Of a stretch of DNA of 64,000 nt, positions 56,725 to 64,000 are shown piece after piece (within the stretch, counting starts at the first letter, position 1; every line of letters starts with the position of its first letter). The translations under genes were made by a program, and so were the position numbers. The notes under the pieces are model-generated. The model was not told the DNA's origin, did no database searches, and saw only the letters and a program-made list of their open reading frames with translations. The DNA lies in contig JAAOMT010000590.1 in assembly GCA_016748015.1 (NCBI GenBank), forward strand, positions 491,912-555,911, in the 5' to 3' direction. The stretch is from Geosiphon pyriformis. Its lineage: Eukaryota; Glomeromycota; Glomeromycetes; Archaeosporales; Geosiphonaceae.

Positions 56725-59700
56725 TTATTCCTCAATACCACCAATTCCCGTATTGATGCTACTATTAGTGTTGGTCCCAGACACTGCCCCGGAGGATAAA
56801 ACGTGTTGATTAGCTTCCCCCAGGAAAGAAACTCCCTTATAAACAAAAGCATCGAACTCATTATCGCTTGGAACCTGTGAACTAGTTTGACTGCTCACGA
56901 CTTTTAATCGTTCTATATCTTCTTCATCATCTTGCTCGTTGTTTGTGTAAAGAACTGGAGATCCTGCGACTAAAGTAGGTCTCCGCGAAGGATTAAATGA
57001 AGGAGATGAAAGGGAAGAAGCTGAAGAAGGAATGGCAGTAGAAGTAGTCGGAGTGGCAGATGCAGAAGATGAGGCATATGAAGAATCCTGCCCTCCACCT
57101 ATGGATAGCTTTCGAGATCTTGAAGTAAGTTTGAGGAGTGATGGGCGTCTTTTCTGTACCGACGGTTTCAAAGCGCCTGTTGATGGGGTTTCTTCGATAG
57201 GTAAAGTTGTTTTTTTAGATTTTGAAAATGACCTTTTGTTACGCAAATGTGTATTTATAGTTAAGTCAGGTTTTGAACGTGCTTGAGAAGCAGTATTTGA
57301 CTGGAGATCTAATGACTCTGTTGTCTCTGAAGTGTTTGTAACATTTGCCATCGGACTTGAATTTGTTGAAGACGTAGAACTATTGGGAGGATTGTTGTTT
57401 TCTATGCCCACTGTACTATCCTCTACGAACACCGCAGATCTACGATCGCCGGGTTTCATCGTCATCCCGCTAGCAATATCATCAATGTTTCCAGCTGAAA
57501 GACGACGAATATCTGGACGCTGATTCCTCGCATCAAAATAACTGGTATCCTGAGCATCGTTTGGAGCGGGAACAAAAGGCGCTGGTTGTTGCCTTATATG
57601 TTCCCAGTCTATACACTGAAAAAATGAATGGGATTTTACCTTAGCAGCAGTAAGCCGTTTTTCAGGATCTCCAGTTAGTAATTTTGAAATGAGATCTTTT
57701 GCATCCTCTGATAATAAACCCTCCTCGGGCCACTGAATTGCGTCATTTAAAATGTTTTTGAATATAGCTTCTGGGGTTTCATCCATAAAAGGTGGGTAAC
57801 CACATAAAAATTCAAAAAGGCAAACTCCCATAGACCACCAGTCTACTGCGGTAGTATGTCCAATGCCTAATAGGAGCTCGGGTGCCAAATAGTCTGGCGT
57901 ACCCAATATAGCTTTGGAGCTTTGGCGATTCTGCCTTTTGGTCAAAACTTTCGACGAGGAAACAGCAGCAATAACCTCTTTTGGATCCAGCTGTATAAAA
58001 TTCACGTGCCCAGTTGCACGCTTAGTTTTCTCGTCAGCAAAAACAGCAGAAACTGGGCGAGAGTCGGTGCTACCTCCACGTAAATTTAGAGGAAATGATT
58101 TTTTGTTTGAAGCATTGGTTGTGTTTTCCTCTTTTACAAATGACAAGGTGTTTTTTTCAGGAATAGTTATACGTGACAAACCAAAGTCTGTGAGCTTAAT
58201 GTGACCTTCTGCGGTTATGAGCATATTGTCCGGTTTTAGATCACGATGTGTGATCCCATTATTATGCAAGTACTCCAAGGCAAGGATAACTTCAGCAGTG
58301 TACATTCGTGCCATCTCTTCATTAAACACCCCAAAGACTTGAAGAAGTGAGGACACATCCCCACCAATTAGATATTCCATCACCTGAATCAAAAAATATT
58401 CAAGAAAAATGAATATCGCCAATATGGAAAAACATCAATTATCGGCCACTCACCAGATACAGATAGTCTTGACTTTGAAAAGCATAATACAGTTTCACAA
58501 CATACGGGGTCCTTGATAAACTTAAAACACGTCTTTCAGCCAAAACATGATTGACCATGTTCTTCCGAACCATGTCAACTTTTTTGAGGATTTTGATAGC
58601 GTAGAGGTCTCCTGTTGTTTTTTTCCGAGCCAAATAAACCTTACCAAAAGCACCTCGGCTAATAGGTTTGATAATCTCAAAATCTTGAATACTAGGAATT
58701 TTAGTCTTCGATCCCTATGAGATGGATTGGAGATAATGTAATGACTCGAGAAATGTTTCTAGTATGCCAAAAACGAAAATTTCCAGAATATTTTACCATT
58801 TTTTCCCCGGAAGCTGGGGATGAAAGGCTACCTCCATCTTTATTGAGGGAACTTGTGCTGGCAGTGCGACTATTTCCGCCTCTTAAAACCGCAGTAAACA
58901 AAGAAATAAACGTTTTTCCACCTTTGGGAGGTGGGGGATTATAATCAGAATCTAACAAGTTCGGAAGCCCGTAGTGTATTACATATACAGGATGTGCAGT
59001 TCACTTTAGTTTAATTGAATTGCTCGTTGAATTACAATATTAGCCATAAAAAACTAGAACGAACCATAAGCGGGGGATGATTTTATTGAGCCAGCACTAT
59101 CTTGCCTTTTATGTATTGGCGTATTATCCTTTTCAACTTGAGAGTTCCGTCGAGCCTGTAAGGGATTATAGTTTGTAGAATTTTTGGAGGAGCTTTGGGA
59201 GGCTGAGGTGGATAAAATTCGGCTTGTCATAGACAGCTTTCTGCCAAGTTTATCCTTTTGCGGAAGGCGGAGATTGGAATTATCTTTGTCTACACTATTG
59301 GTGGTGCTAGAGGTTGAGGTAGCTATGCCCGAAACTGCATTTGTGGAGCGTATTTTTGAAAAATATGATCGCAGAGTTTCGTTTTTTTCTTGAACCTAAT
59401 AAAATTTATGTATTATATTCCTTTCTCTAGTCATGAATATCCCGTTGATAGCTTCAAATAAGAGCAGGAGGATTTTCCTACCACATGAAGCAATCGTTTC
59501 CCATAGGTGAAAATAAGATCATCCCTAGCCATATTTTTATCCATTTCTTCGACCAATCGAGCCAATTTATTGGCATATTTTTCACATTTTCGAAGCGCTT
59601 CACGACGATTTGAAGTTTCTTTTATATCAGCAGCCCTATGAAAGATTTTGAATAAATAATAAATTTAATTATCCAAATTATTACAGAGAAAACACCAACT

Positions 59701-62700
59701 TTATTCCAATATCCTCCATCAATTCAGCATCTTTGACGTTATAATAATCTCTGTATGGCGTATTGCGGTCCTAATGCGTGATTATGTTAATTTTTTTCTT
59801 CACGATTAAATATACTAAAAAAAACGGCTAAACTGAATGAATAACATACGCCTATCATGATTTCTGCTTTTCGCTTCGCCACATCTCCTACAAGCTTTCT
59901 TAAACGACCATCGCAAGCTTGCAATTGAATAGCATATTCTGTGGTGATAGCACATGATTCGGAATGTGCGTCGAGTTCATGGCTGGATATCATTTCTTCA
60001 CAAATGCGGCACAAAATATAATCATGTGGCATAGTAAAAATCCCAGAAGTGGTAATATTTGAGGAATTGTTACTCGAGCCGTTTTTGCCGTCTTTGAGCG
60101 ACAAAGCTGAACTACGACGTGACAATGAAAATGCTGTAGAATCAAAAGATAATGAACGAGTTTTTTCCGGTGGACGTGTGAGGTGAGTGTTTCGAACTAC
60201 ACTAGATTGAGTGGAAGATCGTGTAGGAGATCCAGTTGGGGAAGTACTAGATGATGATGTAGGACTATGAAACGCATTTTTTAAGGATTTGAAAAAGTTT
60301 ATGACAGGTTTAGACTATGCAAAGAGGAAAGGAAAGCAAAGTTTAAATTCAAGTGAGTATTTGAAAAGGTAAAAATCCAGAATTCGACAAATTTTTGAAA
60401 TTACGAAAAATTTTTTGATAATTACCTTTTTTTTAGGTTTTTTCATGTCCAAATCCTCATCTTCGTGTTGTTTACGAAGGATCCCAAAATCAATCTCCCT
60501 ATTCATCTCTTCGTGTAAATATTGTTCTACTTCCTTCTGCATCAATGGCCCCCATGTGAACATATTATCATCTATACTAGTACGTGGCGGAGGGACGTAC
60601 ATAATTGGACTCTCAAAAATTGCTTCATTAACAGAAGCGCGACGTTGTTCAAGGGAAGTACGTAGAGATACATTACCCACAATCGGGGAGGGGATTAAAA
60701 CGTGCCTGGCCAGTGGAGAAGAATATGTAGGGGCTGGTGGTGGTAATAATGACATGAATCGGGATCCATTGTTACTAGAATCTAATTCGGAAGCTGATGA
60801 TTTTCTTCGAACATGAATAGGCGGGGAGTGAAAGGGTGGTGTAAGTGGGGTCATTGGAAGAGAAGGAGATGGCAATGGAGAGGGTACTGAAGACCATTCG
60901 GAACTAGTTGTGAGTGGATCATTAGTTCCATCACCAGATAACTCTTGGTTGGTCTCAGCGAAAGAATAACTCTGAAGAATAGAAGCTGTATTGAAAATCG
61001 TTTCTCAGAGCGAAATTTCAAGAATTATAATTGGCTTACCAATGCTTCGACTGCTCTGGTCACATCTGCAAATGCATAGACAAGTCGTGTCAATAATTCT
61101 TCTGCATCTGCATTTCCCACTGCCATTTTGCGTTGAGATTCCATCAATTCTTGAAGTTCTTTCATAATTTCAACAGCCACATTAGAATAAATCAGATCGT
61201 GAACTTGTGTCTTTACAATTCGTCGAGCGATACGATCGATCCGAGTCAAAAGTATTGTGTGAGAAGATGCTGAATAAAATTATTTCGAGTTAAAGATAGG
61301 AAGAAATATTTGGAATGGTATCATAGGGTGATAGGCGAAACTGGAGGATCACCAAAATCTACAATCACCCTAATAGAACCAAGATCAGTCAAATAAAGTA
61401 CTTTTCCCATTAGGATAAGCTTGAAGGTTCTTCTTAAAGAAGAAAATTCGATCGTTCAAGGAATAATTATTTTCTTCTTTTGGAGACTTGCGAACCCTCT
61501 AATATGCGATGGCGATTCTTGTTTTCCCTTAGAGCTGGTCTTTTGAAATTTATGAGCAAAAACGTAAATTATAGGAATCTATATTTAACATACCTAATAC
61601 TGAAGGTGGCCAACTGTTAGATTGCACCATGCTTTTCTTGGGTCTAATCACATTCTTGGAATTTGTAATTGTTTCATTTGACGAAGTGAATAATTCTTTT
61701 CTTGCGAATTTGATATCATCTGGCTCTGTGACCAACAAACTATGGGGTCTTTTCCCTTTCAGATCAGACGATAATGAAATCCTCTTATTTTTCATTGGGA
61801 AACTTTCATCATCGGTGTCACTAACCAAAATGTTATTGGTATGACCTAATGCCCGCTGGCTGTTATTTCTTTTGTTAATAATAGGTTCTGGTTTATCTTC
61901 ATCATCACTCCAAACGTCATACAAAAGTTCACTTAATTGTTCTTTATATTGATGAGATTTACGCCATTCTTCCAATATCAACAAGATAGCTCTGTTTGCC
62001 CGATATTTTGCATCTTCTAAATCTTTCAATATTTTGCGCTTTACTTTTGGGAAAGCGAATTCTGGGCTTCTCTCGTCTATAATATGCAAGTGACTGACAT
62101 GGTTTTCTTCAGCCTCGGCTGCTAGGTCAGGGAAGAAACGATAAGTAGGGGATTGTGGGAAGGAGGGTCGTCTTGTAATTGATGAAAGCGAACGAGAAAG
62201 GGAGGTTTGCTCATCGTTTGTGAAGTAGTGATCGGAATCCGTCTCCAGAGAGTCCGTTTCTGAATCAGAATAAGGAGATGAATTGCTAGATGCATAATTT
62301 TCCGATCTTAAATTGAATAGTCTTTTTAACTGAGAATTTGCACCACTTGGACTACGTTGGAGTTGAGCAAGAGGTATTTTAGGTTGATAACTAAGACTAG
62401 AGTGCTGTAAGGGCGAGGAGGAGGGTGCGGACGCAGGAAAATACATTTGAGTTTGTGTCGATATGTATTGAGATTGATTTTGCAGGGTAGGATGTTGATG
62501 GTGTCTAGGGGGTGAAAACTGGTTGATCGCCTGTGGACTGCTGTTAGGAAACTTGCCAGAAAGAAGAAATAACGAGTGATGTCTCTCTCGTTGTAATGCA
62601 GGATGACTTGATGGCAAAGAGGCAAGGTATGGGGAATTAAGTGAACTATTTGTTGAGGTAGTACCAGAGTTTGGAGAGCCTGGTGCGGAATCGTCGTATT

Positions 62701-63037
62701 CTTCAAATGATGAACGTTGACTAATTTCACTTTCGTTTGCGGTACATAGATTGGGAGGGTATAAAGTTGACTGGACACGCGGCTTTAAAGCTAAGCTCTT
62801 CTTCAATAAACTTTGACTTGAAGCTGAAGTTGAAAGGCTTCTTCTTGTTCGGCGAGTAAATTTATGGTTTGAAAGTTCGTCTTGTGGAGACGATGTTTGA
62901 CCAACTGTGGACGATGTTGCTGGATTCAACAGCGTCCCAGTGTTGGTTGGTAAGGAAGAGGGCAGACCTTTGGAAGCGGTGTGTTCGCCGGGCAAAGAAC
63001 GCGATGTGAAAGGATTTTTTATTCTTTCTTCATGCAT
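56725..63037 (-). CDS. RIM15: Rim15/Greatwall-type AGC protein kinase (1773 residues)
   Basis: Ser/Thr kinase of the Rim15-Cek1-Greatwall group, which in yeast acts below TORC1 and PKA to drive quiescence through endosulfine and PP2A. Ten exons (minus): 63037-61594, 61269-61040, 60971-60426, 60314-59850, 59770-59694, 59635-59482, 59395-59065, 58951-58797, 58714-58454, 58383-56725; all GT-AG and in frame. Residues 1-480 are Ser-rich and disordered. A C2HC zinc finger (C842, C845, H857, C861; [20 protein letters not shown]) matches that of Rim15. The kinase domain starts at about 1145: glycine loop [23 protein letters not shown] (D1269), DFG (D1287), then an insert of about 90 residues before GTPDYLAPE (about 1382), the split activation segment typical of Greatwall. 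After the kinase come the [10 protein letters not shown] block and a long Ser-rich tail. No PAS domain and no response-regulator domain are seen. Total length is near that of yeast Rim15 (1770). The start at 63037 is the first in-frame ATG; an upstream exon cannot be excluded. Confidence 0.93.
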
Positions 63038-64000
63038 TGTGTTATCACGAACCAAAAAGTGATAATGACGTTTTTGCCTTCCAGAATAAAGATGCGCAAA
63101 GATAAATTAAATGGTAGATTTTGGATTTTAAACAGTGCGATCTTTAAGCTAACCTCTACTAAAGTCCTTAAGAATTCACTAAGATAAACTATTACTTTCC
63201 CGGTCCTGCCTGTAATATTGTAAAACCCTTATAAAGATGATAGCACAGCGTTCATTTCCCGGCAACAATTAAGGAAATCGATTCGGGAAGTCAAAATTTA
63301 CGTATATCATGCTTATTTAAATTGCAAATTTTAGGGAAAATCTATTTAAAACACTATATAAGTGATTATTATTATTATTGATATGGCACATATATTGTCA
63401 ATAATTATATATATATAATTATAAACCATAAATTTAACTTATAATTAAAACATAATATTTCAAATAATTCAATAAAAAAAGTTTTTACCAATTAATTTAT
63501 TTAATTTAATAATTTTTAAGTATAATAAAAAATAAAATGTTGTAAATTAAATATCAAACTAAAAATTTATATTGTTTATATACTTTTGATAAAATTTTTT
63601 TAATTTTTGTTTTTGGTTTATTATGTTAAAATTATTATTTAATTAATCTATAATTATTATTTTTTTATCATTATTTTAACAATTACTATTTATTATAATA
63701 CAACTAGATATATGTTCTAAATAAATATGGCTTATATAGTTTTACATATAACTAATTATTTGAACTAATCAAGATTATACTATATTAAATTTACAAAAAA
63801 AACTTATTTAATTTACTTATTTTATGCATAATACTAACAAAATTATTGCTATTTTTAACCAAACTGCTTATTTACTTAATAGTTATATTGTATTAAATTT
63901 AAAATTTAAAGTTTAAAACTTTTATAAAATTTTTATTTTAGCAAAAATCTTTTTATTAACAAAATATTTTTATTATTAATAATTGTTTTATTATTAAACA
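63038..64000. other. Rim15-type promoter side, then AT-rich DNA
   Basis: 63038-63300 is of gene-block composition and should hold the 5' leader and promoter of the kinase gene. From about 63340 to the edge the sequence is almost pure A/T with short runs (TTATTATTATTATT, TATATATATA). No gene or recognisable repeat copy is seen; it may be another degraded repeat block. Confidence 0.5.

Overview
This is a nuclear window from a fungus, most likely an arbuscular mycorrhizal fungus (Glomeromycotina). Evidence: genes of fungal type with many short introns (GTAAGT/GTATGT donors), very AT-rich repeat DNA, and a LINE with an RNase H domain of a kind I remember from Rhizophagus and Gigaspora. The species is inferred from memory of families, not from a search.

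Positions 1 to about 44,800 are a stack of transposable elements. On the minus strand, element 1 (1-5647) is the 5' half of a Ty3/gypsy retrotransposon that runs off the left edge. Element 2 (5648-11055 plus 20626-24506) lies next to it in the same orientation and shares the LTR at 4778-5647. Element 3 (11056-20625, plus strand, holding a 963-base N gap) is inserted in element 2. Element 4 (30516-40607, plus strand) is a full-length but decayed copy with 849/853-bp LTRs. All four carry the same unusual layout: gag, retropepsin, a cysteine-rich zinc-binding region, a dUTPase, then RT, RNase H and integrase. A further conserved ORF follows integrase in elements 2, 3 and 4. Elements 3 and 4 together with the two halves of element 2 account for most of the ORFs longer than 60 codons in this half.

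Around element 4 lies an older, heavily AT-mutated layer: two LINE copies in opposite orientation (about 24.8-27.8 kb minus, 40.9-43.6 kb plus), a deletion derivative of the element 1 family (27858-29613), two copies of a third LTR type (29614-30290 and about 43670-44346) and a fragment of a fourth LTR (40608-40904). Catalytic aspartates in the plus-strand LINE read as asparagines, and many stop codons in the elements look like C-to-T or G-to-A changes.

From about 45.3 kb the sequence switches abruptly to single-copy genes, four in 18 kb. They are a Cdc4/Fbw7-type F-box WD40 protein (minus), a SAPS-family regulatory subunit of Sit4/PP6 phosphatase (minus, 17 exons), the NDUFA9-type 39/40-kDa subunit of respiratory complex I (plus, divergent from the SAPS gene), and a Rim15/Greatwall-type AGC kinase (minus, 1773 residues). 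I built all four intron-exon models by hand; every one keeps frame across all junctions. Three of the four products act in growth, nutrient and cell-cycle control. The right edge (63.3-64 kb) becomes AT-rich again.
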